Shown here: in pieces, positions 8,102-16,685 of the stretch
Layout of the letters: each line of letters begins with the position of its first letter
Position numbering within the stretch: the first letter of the stretch is position 1
Source: Agromyces flavus
GTDB lineage: Bacteria; Actinomycetota; Actinomycetes; Actinomycetales; Microbacteriaceae
Direction: 5' to 3'
Length of the DNA stretch: 64,000 bases
Assembly: GCF_900104685.1 (NCBI RefSeq)
Contig: NZ_LT629755.1
Location: 1,860,001 to 1,924,000 of the forward strand
Made by a program: the position numbers and the translations under genes
The notes under the pieces: generated by a model
Told to the model about the DNA's origin: nothing
Seen by the model: the letters and a program-made list of their open reading frames with translations, nothing else
The model's database searches: none

Positions 8102-9675
8102 GTCGGATCACCCTCCACTCCGGGCGTTCCCGCCGCGCACCACAGCTCGACGGTCGCGATGAGCCGTGTCCCGGCGGTCGTGCGCCGATAGTCGTAGCGC
8201 CGGACCGCGATGCCCAATCCGAACGGCTGCGTCTCGGTGCGCAACCACGCGATCGGCAGGTGCCACGTGTCGGGCCGGTGGTGGTCGTACCGCATCGACG
8301 GGTTCACCGGGAACGAGGCCACCGCGACGCCGCCGTCGGCGAGCAGGCCGCGCAGGAGGAGGAAGACGTTCGCTCGCGTGGCGCGGTTGACGTACGCGAG
8401 GACATCCGAGAGGAGCACGTCGACGCGGCGCCCCCGTCCGAGCTCGTCGGCGGCGAGGTCCAGCACCGCGCGACGATCCGCGAGGTTCACGCGTCGCGAC
8501 TCGAACGCGGCATCGGCCGCGCGCCGCGTGGCCTCGACCGCGGAGTTCGCGAAGTCCGTCGCGAGCACGTCGCGTCCGGCGTCGGCCAGTCGGCGTGCGA
8601 GGTCGCCGCGACCGCACCCCAGGTCGAGCACGCGGCCGCCGTCCGGCGTGGCGCCGAGCAGCGCATCGGCGTCGGGGATCCAGGGATCACGCCCCGTGCG
8701 CTGACCCGCCCGTTCCCAGAAGTGGCGATTGAGGTCGTAGACGCCGAACCAGTTCTCGAACCGCCGCCGCGTTCCCATGGGAGTACGGAACCGGAATGCG
8801 GGGTCGGGCACGCGCCATCCTGGCCCGTAGCAGAGCTCGAGCCACCCTTCGGGGTCCGCGACCGCCGGGTAGGTCCGACCGCCGAGCGACGCGGTGCCGA
8901 GCGGCAGGATCTGCTGCTCGGTGAATCGACCCCGCACGGCGATGGGCTGGTGGTACACGCCCTCGTGGAAGAACCCCATGAAGATGTCGACGTGGGCCGC
9001 CTCGGCGCCGGGGATCCCGACCAGCACCTGCAGGTGCGCGTCGCTGTGCCGGATGATGCGGTGCCCCCGTTCTTCGAGTTCGCGCTCGATGGCGTACGAC
9101 TCGAGCGAGACCTCGGCCGGGTGCATGCTGCCGAGGTAGACGAAGACGTCGGCGTCGTCGTCACGCTCGAGGATCGCGCCCTCCCGTACGGCGCCGAGCA
9201 GGGTTCCGCCGGTGATGCTCGCGACGCGGCCCGCGGCCGCGAGGTCGGCGAGCACGCGGTCCAGACCAGCCATGAGGGCCTGGTGCAGATGCGACGTCGG
9301 CGCGGCGCCGATCTTGCCCCACTTGTCGACCACGAGCCCGGCGCGCGACAGGTCGGCCAGCGTGCGTGCGTCGCGTTGGCGGCCGAGCGCGTATGCACCG
9401 CGGGCGATCGCCGCGCCGGTCGCCTGGTCGCGAACGACGGCATCGCCCGTTCCGCCGAGGTGCGGCTGGAGCGCACCGGGCCATTCGAGCCACCGTCTTC
9501 CCGCCGGCGACACGGGGGGCATGGGTTCCGACCACAGCCGGTTGCCGTCGATCTCGATGTCGACGATCCGCGCCACCGAGCCGGGATCCGACCATGACAG
9601 CCCTTTTCGCGAGACCGAAAGGACCGGCACCGTCGGGGGCGCCGGAATCCTCATGGCGTGCAACTGGGACGTCAC
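8098..9675 (-). CDS. LicD/FKRP-like phosphotransferase fused to a SAM-dependent methyltransferase
   Basis: A 525-residue two-domain protein. Residues 130-300 carry the LicD nucleotidyltransferase-fold motif GGTLLGAVREGAILERDDDADVF (156-178), a further acidic strand (VDIFMGFF, 229-236), and the LicD-like end motif LCYGPGWRVPDP (281-292). LicD relatives transfer phosphocholine or, in fukutin/FKRP, ribitol 5-phosphate from a CDP donor. Residues 345-515 are a class I methyltransferase with motif I VLDLGCGRGD (349-358). It lies opposite a CDP-ribitol-type synthase, so I infer transfer of a phospho-alditol plus methylation of the glycan. GTG 9675 is chosen because AGAGG lies just upstream; the longer reading to 9798 is rich in Arg/Gly and unlike a protein start. 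Confidence 0.75.
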   Translation of the reverse strand: MTSQLHAMRIPAPPTVPVLSVSRKGLSWSDPGSVARIVDIEIDGNRLWSEPMPPVSPAGRRWLEWPGALQPHLGGTGDAVVRDQATGAAIARGAYALGRQRDARTLADLSRAGLVVDKWGKIGAAPTSHLHQALMAGLDRVLADLAAAGRVASITGGTLLGAVREGAILERDDDADVFVYLGSMHPAEVSLESYAIERELEERGHRIIRHSDAHLQVLVGIPGAEAAHVDIFMGFFHEGVYHQPIAVRGRFTEQQILPLGTASLGGRTYPAVADPEGWLELCYGPGWRVPDPAFRFRTPMGTRRRFENWFGVYDLNRHFWERAGQRTGRDPWIPDADALLGATPDGGRVLDLGCGRGDLARRLADAGRDVLATDFANSAVEATRRAADAAFESRRVNLADRRAVLDLAADELGRGRRVDVLLSDVLAYVNRATRANVFLLLRGLLADGGVAVASFPVNPSMRYDHHRPDTWHLPIAWLRTETQPFGLGIAVRRYDYRRTTAGTRLIATVELWCAAGTPGVEGDPT

Positions 9676-9723
9676 GGCACCTCTCTGCGACTCGTGGGAC
9701 AGCCGTGACCGGCCGGTGCGACC

Positions 9724-9729
9724 AGTGTA
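9724..9729 (-). promoter_or_regulatory. Possible -10 box for the LicD-like gene
   Basis: On the minus strand this reads TACACT, 48 bases before the GTG start, in the 212-base divergent gap 9676-9887. The same gap holds TGGGAATCCGCC (9742-9753), which recurs upstream of the acyl-CoA carboxylase genes, and the AGGAGG of the flippase gene. Confidence 0.4.
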
Positions 9730-9887
9730 CGCACACGCACGTGGGAATCCGCCGCATCCGCGCCGTGGTGGACCCACCCGCTCGGCGGGACCGTCCACAC
9801 CGGATCCGCGATCGTGCGCGGGATGCGGCAGAATTGAGCGTCACAGCCCCCTCCTGTCGGGCAGGCTGCCCGACCGAGGAGGACTGC

Positions 9888-11117
9888 ATGCGCAACGGCG
9901 TCATCGCGCGCGCACTCGGCGGATACGGCCTCTCGGTCGTGTTGAGCGGAATCGTGAGCCTGCTCGTCATCCCCGCCGTCATCATCGCGGCCGGCACGGA
10001 GTCGTGGGCGACGATCGCGGTCGCCCAGGCCGTCGCCGGCTTCGCGTTCGTGCTCGCGGTGTACGGCTGGGGCGTGGTCGGGCCGACCGAGGTCGCATCG
10101 CGGCCGGTCGAGGAACGCGGCGCCTACTTCGCCGACTCGGTGCTCAGCCGGGTGTGGCTCAGCATCGTCGTCGTGCCCGTGGCCGTCGTGGTGGCCATCG
10201 CGATCACCCCGCAGCAGCCGCTGCTCGCCGCCCTCACGACGATCAGCGGCATCCTGGTCGCGCTCGGCGCCGGATGGTTCTACGTCGGCGAGCGCAGCCC
10301 GATCCGGTTCCTCCTGCTCGACACGGCACCGCGCCTCGTCGGCACGCTGGCCGGCGCGGCGGCGGTCATCGCCACGCACGACGCGGTGTGGTTCGCGGGC
10401 CTGCAGCTCGCGGGCGTCGCGATCTCAGCGCTGATCTGCACGGTCGACATCCTGCGTCGGTACCGCGGCTGGCACCCCACGCTCTCGCCGGTCCGGGCCC
10501 TGCGCAACCTGCGCGGCCAGGGTCACACGGTCGCCATGTCGGCCACGTCCTCGGTGTACGTCAACGTGCCGATCGTGCTCGTCGAGCTGTTCGTGCCGGC
10601 CGCGACGGCCGTGTACGCGCTGGCCGAGCGGATGGTGCGCCTCGCGCTCTACGCGACTCGTCCGGTCGTCCAGGTCGCGCAGGGATGGGTCCCCCACCCC
10701 GAGCCCGACGTGCTCGTCGCACGTGCGCGCCGCGTGACCGGCATCGCGCTGCTGCTCGGCGCGCTGGGCGGACTCGCCTATGCGGTGCTGTCCCCGTGGG
10801 CCGGCGCCATCCTCTCGGGCGGTGAGTTGACGATCGACTGGGACCTCGCGATCCCGATGGGCGTCAACCTGGCCGCGATCCTCGCGTCGCAGCTCACCGG
10901 CTTCGCGTGCCTCACGGCGCTCGGGATGTCGCGCGTGCTGTCCACGAGCACCATCGCCGGCGCCGTCGTCGGCACCGCGCTGATGATCCCCCTGCTGCTG
11001 CTCATCGGCGCACCGGGCGTCGCATGGGGTCTCGCGGCGGCCGAGATCGCGGTGCTCGGCGTGCAGCTCTGGAAGCTCGCACCCAGACTGCGTCCGGCGC
11101 TCACGGTAGGCTCGTAG
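9888..11117 (+). CDS. Wzx-like polysaccharide flippase (MOP superfamily)
   Basis: A 409-residue membrane protein with about twelve hydrophobic segments and the overall layout of RfbX/Wzx flippases, which move lipid-linked repeat units across the membrane. Features include GGYGLSVVLSGIVSLLVIP at the start, a conserved-looking GWFYVGERSPIRFLLLDTAPR loop, and paired helices with small residues. AGGAGG lies six bases upstream of the ATG, the best ribosome-binding site in this region, so the start is secure. It is followed 44 bases later by the GlfT2-like gene on the same strand. It may serve a repeat unit assembled independently of the Wzm/Wzt pair. Confidence 0.82.
   Translation: MRNGVIARALGGYGLSVVLSGIVSLLVIPAVIIAAGTESWATIAVAQAVAGFAFVLAVYGWGVVGPTEVASRPVEERGAYFADSVLSRVWLSIVVVPVAVVVAIAITPQQPLLAALTTISGILVALGAGWFYVGERSPIRFLLLDTAPRLVGTLAGAAAVIATHDAVWFAGLQLAGVAISALICTVDILRRYRGWHPTLSPVRALRNLRGQGHTVAMSATSSVYVNVPIVLVELFVPAATAVYALAERMVRLALYATRPVVQVAQGWVPHPEPDVLVARARRVTGIALLLGALGGLAYAVLSPWAGAILSGGELTIDWDLAIPMGVNLAAILASQLTGFACLTALGMSRVLSTSTIAGAVVGTALMIPLLLLIGAPGVAWGLAAAEIAVLGVQLWKLAPRLRPALTVGS
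11107..11112 (+). promoter_or_regulatory. Possible internal -10 box before the GlfT2-like gene
   Basis: TAGGCT overlaps the last codons of the flippase gene and lies 49 bases before the GTG at 11162, which has its own GGAGAG site. It could allow separate expression of the glycosyltransferase. Confidence 0.3.
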
Positions 11118-11161
11118 CGGCCGGCCGTCGCCGGCCCATCGACTTCCCCGGAGAGCAACCA

Positions 11162-13081
11162 GTGACCTCGACCTGGACCGAGCTGCAGCGCGTCGTGTTC
11201 CCACAGGACGGCGACCCCGACGTCCTCCCCCTCTTCGTCGACGCCGACGTGTGGGCCCGCTTCGGCACGCGCGAGGTGCGCGTGAGCGATCGCGCCCACA
11301 TCGACGACGTCCTCGGCCGCGACCGGTTCCGCGTGGCATCCGGCGAGCGCATGTCGTTCGCGGGGTACTTCAACGCGTTCCCGGCCTCGTACTGGCAGCA
11401 CTGGACCGTCGTAGACCGCGTGCGCCTGCGCGCGACGACGAGCGGCTCGGGCACGCTGCTCGTCTACCGCTCGACCGCCCAGGGCGTCCCGCAGCGCGTC
11501 GCGTCCGAGGCGTTCTCCGGCGAGGCGGCCGTCACGCTCGTCGAACTGCCCGTCACCACCTTCGGCGACGGCGGGTGGTACTGGTTCGACATCGTCGCGG
11601 GCCGCGGTGACGTGGTGCTCTCCGACGCCGCGTGGGAGACCGACGTGACGCCGGTGCGCGACGGGCGCGCCTCGATCGGCATCACGACCATGAACAAGCC
11701 CGACTACTGCGTCCGCACGCTCGACGCGCTCGCCTCCGACGAGACGGTCGGCGACGTGCTCGATCGCGTGTACGTGGTCGACCAGGGCACGCAGCTCGTG
11801 CGCGAACGCGAGGAGTACCCCGAGCTCGCCGAGCGCCTGGGCGATCGACTCGAGGTCATCGAACAGGCGAACCTCGGCGGTTCGGGCGGATTCGCCCGGT
11901 CGATGCTCGAGACGCTCGAGGCCGGGGCGAGCGACTACGTCATCCTGCTCGACGACGACGTGACCATCGAACCCGAGAGCATCGTGCGCGCGGTGCGGTT
12001 CGCGCGCTACGCCACGCAGCCCGTCCTCGTGGGCGGTCACATGTTCGACCTGCTCGACCGGCCGGTCATGCACGCGTTCGCCGAGACCATGGACATGTAC
12101 CCGTTCATGTGGCACGCCCAGCCGCACGACGAGGTCCCGCACGACTTCCGCTTCAGCAACCTCCGGCAGACGCGGTGGATGCACGCGCGCATGGACGCGG
12201 ACTACAACGGCTGGTGGTTCTGCCTCATCCCCGTCGCCGCCCTTCGAGCGGCCGGGCTGGCACTGCCCGCGTTCATCAAGTGGGATGACGCCGAGTACTG
12301 CCTGCGCGCCCGCGCGCACGGCTTCCCGACCGTCACCCTGCCCGGCGCCGCGCTCTGGCACGTCTCGTGGCTCGACAAGGACGACTCGATCGACTGGCAG
12401 GCGTACTTCCACGCGCGCAACCGGTTCGTCGCGGCGCTGCTGCACTCGCCGTACGACGACGGCGGCAAGCTCGCTGAAGACAGCTGGCGCTGGGACCTCC
12501 GGCACCTGCTCTCGATGCAGTACTACCCCGTCACGCTGCGCCATCGTGCGCTGAAGGACATCCTGCGCGGTCCCGACCACATGCAGGCCGAACTCGGCTC
12601 GATCCTGGGCGACCTCCGCGCCGAGGCGAAGCGGTTCCCCGAGAAGACCGTGCTGAAGACCGACGACGAGGTCCCGGCCACCGTCGACGGCAAGAAGGTG
12701 TTCCCGCTCGGACCCGACGGCAAGCCCGGCAAGGGCCCGCGCGGCATCCCACTGGTCATGTTCACCGCCCGGATGACGGCGCGCCAGTGGTTCACGAAGC
12801 CGAACCCGCGCCACGTCGCCGCACCGCAGGTCGAACTCGCCAAGCGAGACGCGACGTGGTTCCGCCTCCCGATCTACGACAGCGCGCTCGTCTCGACCGC
12901 CGACGGCACGGGAAAGGTGCGGTACACGCGCGACCCGCGGACGTTCCGCCGCCTCGTCCGCGAGAGCCGGCGCCTGCACCGAGAGCTCAAGCGACGCTGG
13001 CCCGAGCTGTCGAAGCAGTATCGCGAGGCACTGCCCGACATCACGTCGCCCGAGGCGTGGCGCCGCACGTTCGAGCGCTGA
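11162..13081 (+). CDS. GlfT2-like galactofuranosyltransferase
   Basis: A 639-residue protein close in length and layout to mycobacterial GlfT2 (637 residues), the bifunctional enzyme that extends the linear galactan with UDP-galactofuranose. An N-terminal beta-rich domain (about 1-165) precedes the GT-A core (170-420). The metal site is LLDDDVTIEP (DDD 264-266). The acceptor/base motif is KWDDAEYCLRA (373-383), followed by His400 and DKDDSIDWQAYFHARN (405-420). These positions fall within a few residues of the catalytic residues of the mycobacterial enzyme. A helical C-terminal half follows, as in GlfT2. UDP-galactopyranose mutase in the same locus supports the donor. The GTG start has GGAGAG upstream. 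Confidence 0.88.
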   Translation: MTSTWTELQRVVFPQDGDPDVLPLFVDADVWARFGTREVRVSDRAHIDDVLGRDRFRVASGERMSFAGYFNAFPASYWQHWTVVDRVRLRATTSGSGTLLVYRSTAQGVPQRVASEAFSGEAAVTLVELPVTTFGDGGWYWFDIVAGRGDVVLSDAAWETDVTPVRDGRASIGITTMNKPDYCVRTLDALASDETVGDVLDRVYVVDQGTQLVREREEYPELAERLGDRLEVIEQANLGGSGGFARSMLETLEAGASDYVILLDDDVTIEPESIVRAVRFARYATQPVLVGGHMFDLLDRPVMHAFAETMDMYPFMWHAQPHDEVPHDFRFSNLRQTRWMHARMDADYNGWWFCLIPVAALRAAGLALPAFIKWDDAEYCLRARAHGFPTVTLPGAALWHVSWLDKDDSIDWQAYFHARNRFVAALLHSPYDDGGKLAEDSWRWDLRHLLSMQYYPVTLRHRALKDILRGPDHMQAELGSILGDLRAEAKRFPEKTVLKTDDEVPATVDGKKVFPLGPDGKPGKGPRGIPLVMFTARMTARQWFTKPNPRHVAAPQVELAKRDATWFRLPIYDSALVSTADGTGKVRYTRDPRTFRRLVRESRRLHRELKRRWPELSKQYREALPDITSPEAWRRTFER

Positions 13082-13128
13082 TCGCCGAGCGGCCGTCGAC
13101 CCGTCCTCGGACCCGTCCACGGCATCGT

Positions 13129-13164
13129 CCGACGGGCGCGGTGTCGGCCGGACGCGTCCGTCGG
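13129..13164. terminator. Inverted repeat between convergent glycosyltransferase genes
   Basis: CCGACGG and CCGTCGG form a 7-bp stem around a GC-rich 22-base loop that can itself pair. It lies in the 85-base gap between two convergent genes and lacks a T tract. A two-way terminator is plausible but weakly supported. Confidence 0.3.
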
Positions 13165-13166
13165 GG

Positions 13167-14246
13167 TCAGAAGCCGAAGCGGACGAGTGCCGACGCGACC
13201 GTGAACCGCAGCGGCGACTCGCGGCGCAGGGCATCACCGAGGCGTCGCGGCAGCAGGGCGGCCGGCCGCGCGTGTGAACGGCGCGCCGACGCCGCATCGA
13301 GGAGCGCACGGGTCGAGACGCCGGGCGTGCACGCGAGGTCCAGGACCTGCCGGTCGAGCCGCGACAGCACGCGCTCGGCCCCGGGTGCGGCGCGTCGGCA
13401 TCGTTCGATCGCGGCGACGAGCTCCATCCGGTCGTCGTCGGCCCAGTGTGCCTCGAGGGGTCGGTTCGCGACCCAGCCGAGCACGTTCACGCGGTAGACC
13501 TTGGCCACCACCGATTCCCGCTCACGGGGGTCGAGCTCACGGAACTGCGCGGACGCGAACAGGCTGTCCAGGATGACGGCGTCGGTCGCGAGCGGGCGAA
13601 CGGACGTCGACGTGCGGCTCGGCGCATCCGAGTGGATCAGGTAGGCGGGACCGCGCCGATCGAACGCGATGCGCGCGCCGGAGTACCAGAGCGCGGTCAC
13701 GTACTCGATGTCCTCGCCTGCGGCGAATCCCGCGGGGAACCGCATCGCGCCGAATCGGGCCCGCGAGACCAGGCCGAGGGGCGCGCTGCGATAGGCGAGC
13801 CGGTCGCGCACGCCGTCGAGCCGGGTGCGCCGCAGCGGCCGTGCCGGCGGCGTGGGCACGCGAGGTCCGTGGGCGATCCGGAGGCTCGGCAGGACGAGGT
13901 CGGCCCCGCTGCGCCGCGCGAGCGCGAGCCACGAGTCGATCGCGCCGCGTTCGAGCTCGTCGTCGGATCCCATGATCGAGGTGTACTCGGCGGTCGCCGA
14001 CTCGAGTCCGAGGTTGAACGGCCCGGACGGGCTGGGGATCCCGTCGTCGAGGTCGAGGAATCGCAGGCGTCGGTCGGCGGCGAGGGACGCGAGACGCTCG
14101 CGCACCGCCGCACCGTCGGTGTTGTGGCAGACGACGGTGACCCGGGTCGAGGCCCTGGTGTCGCGCAGGGCCGAGCCGACCGCCCGCTCGATGCGGCGTT
14201 CCGGATCGTGGACGGCGATCACCAGGTCGACGTCATGTTCCGGCAC
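13167..14246 (-). CDS. Family 2 glycosyltransferase
   Basis: A 359-residue cytoplasmic enzyme. The GT-A fold begins with VDLVIAVHDPERR (residues 6-18). A second strand VTVVCHNTDG follows, and the metal-binding motif is MGSDDELERGAID (91-103). It is clearly related to the protein encoded at 32794-33888, which shares VVCHN, the DDGI/HDGI-S-P-GPFN segment and the GSDD motif, so the two are paralogues. Donor and acceptor are unknown. It faces the GlfT2-like gene and is divergent from the acyltransferase gene, with 50 bases between the two starts. ATG 14246 places the fold at the very N-terminus, which fits. Confidence 0.82.
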   Translation of the reverse strand: MPEHDVDLVIAVHDPERRIERAVGSALRDTRASTRVTVVCHNTDGAAVRERLASLAADRRLRFLDLDDGIPSPSGPFNLGLESATAEYTSIMGSDDELERGAIDSWLALARRSGADLVLPSLRIAHGPRVPTPPARPLRRTRLDGVRDRLAYRSAPLGLVSRARFGAMRFPAGFAAGEDIEYVTALWYSGARIAFDRRGPAYLIHSDAPSRTSTSVRPLATDAVILDSLFASAQFRELDPRERESVVAKVYRVNVLGWVANRPLEAHWADDDRMELVAAIERCRRAAPGAERVLSRLDRQVLDLACTPGVSTRALLDAASARRSHARPAALLPRRLGDALRRESPLRFTVASALVRFGF

Positions 14247-14282
14247 AAGGCGACGCTAGCAGGATTCACGGCCGGGACCGTC

Positions 14283-14288
14283 TAGACT
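14283..14288 (+). promoter_or_regulatory. -10 box of a probable leaderless promoter for the acyltransferase
   Basis: TAGACT followed by eight bases and GTG at 14297. No Shine-Dalgarno sequence is present between them. Confidence 0.5.
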
Positions 14289-14296
14289 GCCCTTCC

Positions 14297-15496
14297 GTGG
14301 CGACCCCCGCAATCGACGACCGCGCCGCGGCTCCCGCGGCGCGGTTCCGCGACCCCGCGGTCCGGCGCCCACGGCTCGACTCCCTGACAGGACTGCGCTG
14401 GTGGGCGGCGTTCGCCGTGTTCCTGCACCACATGTCCAATCTCGCGCCGCTGCCGATCGAGGGCGTGCTGCGCTACGGCGCCTACGGCGTGACGTTCTTC
14501 TTCGTGCTCTCCGGCTTCGTGCTCACCTGGTCGGCTCGTCCCGGAACCCCGGCGACGACCTTCTGGTGGCGGCGTTTCGCGCGGATCTACCCGTCGCACA
14601 TCGTGGCGCTGCTGCTCGCGATCCCCGTGTTCTACAGCTTCGCGCCCGACCCCGCCGACTGGTGGGTCAAGCCGTTCGACATCGGCATCCTGCTGCTGTC
14701 GGTGGTGCTGCTGCAGGGCTGGTCGCGCGATCCCGTCGTGCTCTTCTCAGGCAATCCCGCCGCATGGACCCTGACGTGCGAGGCGTTCTTCTACGCGCTG
14801 CATCCGGCGCTGCACCGCGCGTGCGTCTCCCTCCGCGTCCGCGGCGCGCTCATCGCGACCGTCGGCGTGTTCGCGCTGGCGCTCGCCTACCGCATCGCCG
14901 TGGTGCTCATGCCCGGATCCTGGTTCGCCGCATTGCCGCTGCCCGTGGTGCGGCTCTCCGAGTTCGTCATCGGCATCGGCATCGCGCAGGCGATGATCGC
15001 CGGGTGGGCCGTCCGCATCCCGCCCCTCGCGTGCTACCTGGGCGGTGCGGGCCTGATCCTCGCCATCGTGCTCGCACCCCGCATCGCCGAGCCGGGGAAT
15101 CCCGCGGCGTGGTTCCTGGCCACGTCGAACGAGTGGATCATCCTGCTCTGCGCGCTCACGATCGCCGCGGTCGCCTGGCGGGACGTGGTCGGCCGGTTCT
15201 CACTCCTGCGCTCGCGCGTGCTCGTCCGCCTCGGCGAGTGGTCGTACGCGTTCTACCTCGTGCACGCGACGGTCATCTACGCGGTGCTGACCTTCATCGG
15301 GCCGTTCGCGCCGTCGTGGGTCAACCTGGGCTGGTACGCGCTGCTGCTCGTGGGCTCCCTGGCCGCGGCGGCCGCGTTGCACCACCTCGTCGAGAAGCCG
15401 TTCGAGCGCCGCCTCCGCTCGTGGTGGGACGCCCGCGCGGCGCGCCGCGCGGAAGCGCGGACCGCGGCATCCGCTCCTGCGCCGGTCGCGAACTGA
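14297..15496 (+). CDS. Membrane acyltransferase (acyltransferase 3 family)
   Basis: A 399-residue membrane protein of the OafA/OatA-type acyltransferase 3 family, which O-acylates sugars of surface polymers at the membrane. It begins with a cytosolic segment, then SLTGLRWWAAFAVFLHHMSNLAP containing the conserved histidine pair, then GVTFFFVLSGFVLTWS and FWWRRFARIYPSHIVALLL, all family hallmarks. About ten membrane segments follow, and the C-terminus (HHLVEKPFERRLR) matches the family's last motif. There is no extra SGNH domain. Its likely job is acetylation of the glycan made by this locus. The stop is four bases from the convergent glycosyltransferase gene. Confidence 0.88.
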   Translation: MATPAIDDRAAAPAARFRDPAVRRPRLDSLTGLRWWAAFAVFLHHMSNLAPLPIEGVLRYGAYGVTFFFVLSGFVLTWSARPGTPATTFWWRRFARIYPSHIVALLLAIPVFYSFAPDPADWWVKPFDIGILLLSVVLLQGWSRDPVVLFSGNPAAWTLTCEAFFYALHPALHRACVSLRVRGALIATVGVFALALAYRIAVVLMPGSWFAALPLPVVRLSEFVIGIGIAQAMIAGWAVRIPPLACYLGGAGLILAIVLAPRIAEPGNPAAWFLATSNEWIILLCALTIAAVAWRDVVGRFSLLRSRVLVRLGEWSYAFYLVHATVIYAVLTFIGPFAPSWVNLGWYALLLVGSLAAAAALHHLVEKPFERRLRSWWDARAARRAEARTAASAPAPVAN

Positions 15497-15500
15497 CGGC

Positions 15501-16685
15501 TCAGGCGTCCACGCCGAGGAACGACGCCGCGGCGCGCGCCGACGCGCGTCCGTCGTGCACCTCGCGCGCGAACGCGGCACCGTCCGACGCGACGCCGCGG
15601 AACCGGGCCGGATCGGCGACGATCGCGCGGATGACGCCGGCGACCTCGGACGCGGACGATTCCACGATGGGCAGATCGCGTCCGTACGTCGTCCGCACGG
15701 CCTCGCGAACCGACGCGTCGACGTTGCCCACGACGATGCGGCCGGAGGCCATGGCCTCGCACGCGGCGACGCCGTAGTCGCCGAGGCGGAACTGGTCGAG
15801 CACGATGTCGGCCTCGCGGAAGATCCCCGGCACCTCGGCCGAGGGCACGCCCTCGACCCGGCGGTACTCGATGAGGCCGTCCTCGTGCAGCCGGCGCACC
15901 TTGGGCTCGATGAGGTCGGATCCCTTGACCACCGCCTTGCTCGGCAGGTGCACGACCACCGGCCGGGCCCTTTCGAGCGGCGTCGGGCCGCCGGCCCACC
16001 GCTCGACGTCGACCACGACGGGGAGCCAGACGGCCTCCGGGACATCGGCCAGCATGCCGGGCGTGGACGCGAAGATCGGCACGCCCGCCTCGTCGAGGAG
16101 CGCACGGTTCCGCGCCGCCTCGGCCTCGAGCACGGGCGACAGCGACCACTCGCCGTACGGCGAGTCGGGGTGCGCGGCGACGTGGCGGGCCGGGCTGCGC
16201 ATGTCGCTCCCGTGCGTGAGCATGGCCACCCGGACCCCCGCGGCCTGCAGGTCGCGGATCTCGTCGAGCACGCGCTCGTCGTACGCGCGGCCGAAGAGGT
16301 GCCGGCCCGCCTCGAGGATGACGTGCGTGAACCGGGAGCGCACCGCGGTGCGATGACGGCGCTGCCAGGACCCCGACAGCAGGTACACGGACGCGGGGAC
16401 CTCGATGTCGATCGGGAAGCCGTAACCGGAGGTCGCCGAATAGGCCATCGAGACCGCGGAGACCCCGGGCAGGTTGCGCTCGAGCGCCCGTGCCCACTGC
16501 CATCCCTGGCCGGCGAAGTTCACCGGTCCGACGAACACGCGGACCGGCGCGTCGGCCCGCGGCTCCGGGGTCGGGACCGACCACGGGTCGAATCGCAGCC
16601 GGCTCGGCAGCCCGATCGAGAGCAGCCGGTCGGGCACGTGCCGCAGCGTGCGGATGCCGAGCGCCTGGAGCCCCGAGGGCAGCAT
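15501..16685 (-). CDS. GT-B type glycosyltransferase
   Basis: A 394-residue protein whose second half has the family 4/1 pattern of a nucleotide-sugar site: VVVHLPSKAVVKGSDLI (about 240-256), a downstream IVLDQFRLGDYGVAACEAMASGRIVVGN segment, which corresponds to the E-x7-E donor-binding region, and a C-terminal helix. The N-terminal half contains VRVFVGPVNFAGQGWQWARAL. Its ATG lies within the stop of the ABC transporter gene (TGATG), so the two are translationally coupled and may work on the same lipid-linked glycan. The donor sugar is not evident. Confidence 0.78.
   Translation of the reverse strand: MLPSGLQALGIRTLRHVPDRLLSIGLPSRLRFDPWSVPTPEPRADAPVRVFVGPVNFAGQGWQWARALERNLPGVSAVSMAYSATSGYGFPIDIEVPASVYLLSGSWQRRHRTAVRSRFTHVILEAGRHLFGRAYDERVLDEIRDLQAAGVRVAMLTHGSDMRSPARHVAAHPDSPYGEWSLSPVLEAEAARNRALLDEAGVPIFASTPGMLADVPEAVWLPVVVDVERWAGGPTPLERARPVVVHLPSKAVVKGSDLIEPKVRRLHEDGLIEYRRVEGVPSAEVPGIFREADIVLDQFRLGDYGVAACEAMASGRIVVGNVDASVREAVRTTYGRDLPIVESSASEVAGVIRAIVADPARFRGVASDGAAFAREVHDGRASARAAASFLGVDA

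Noticed and set aside
10778..13309. An 843-codon minus-strand frame
   Set aside because: It lies antisense to the GlfT2-like gene, which has clear catalytic motifs; the antisense product is low-complexity Arg/Ala/Glu.
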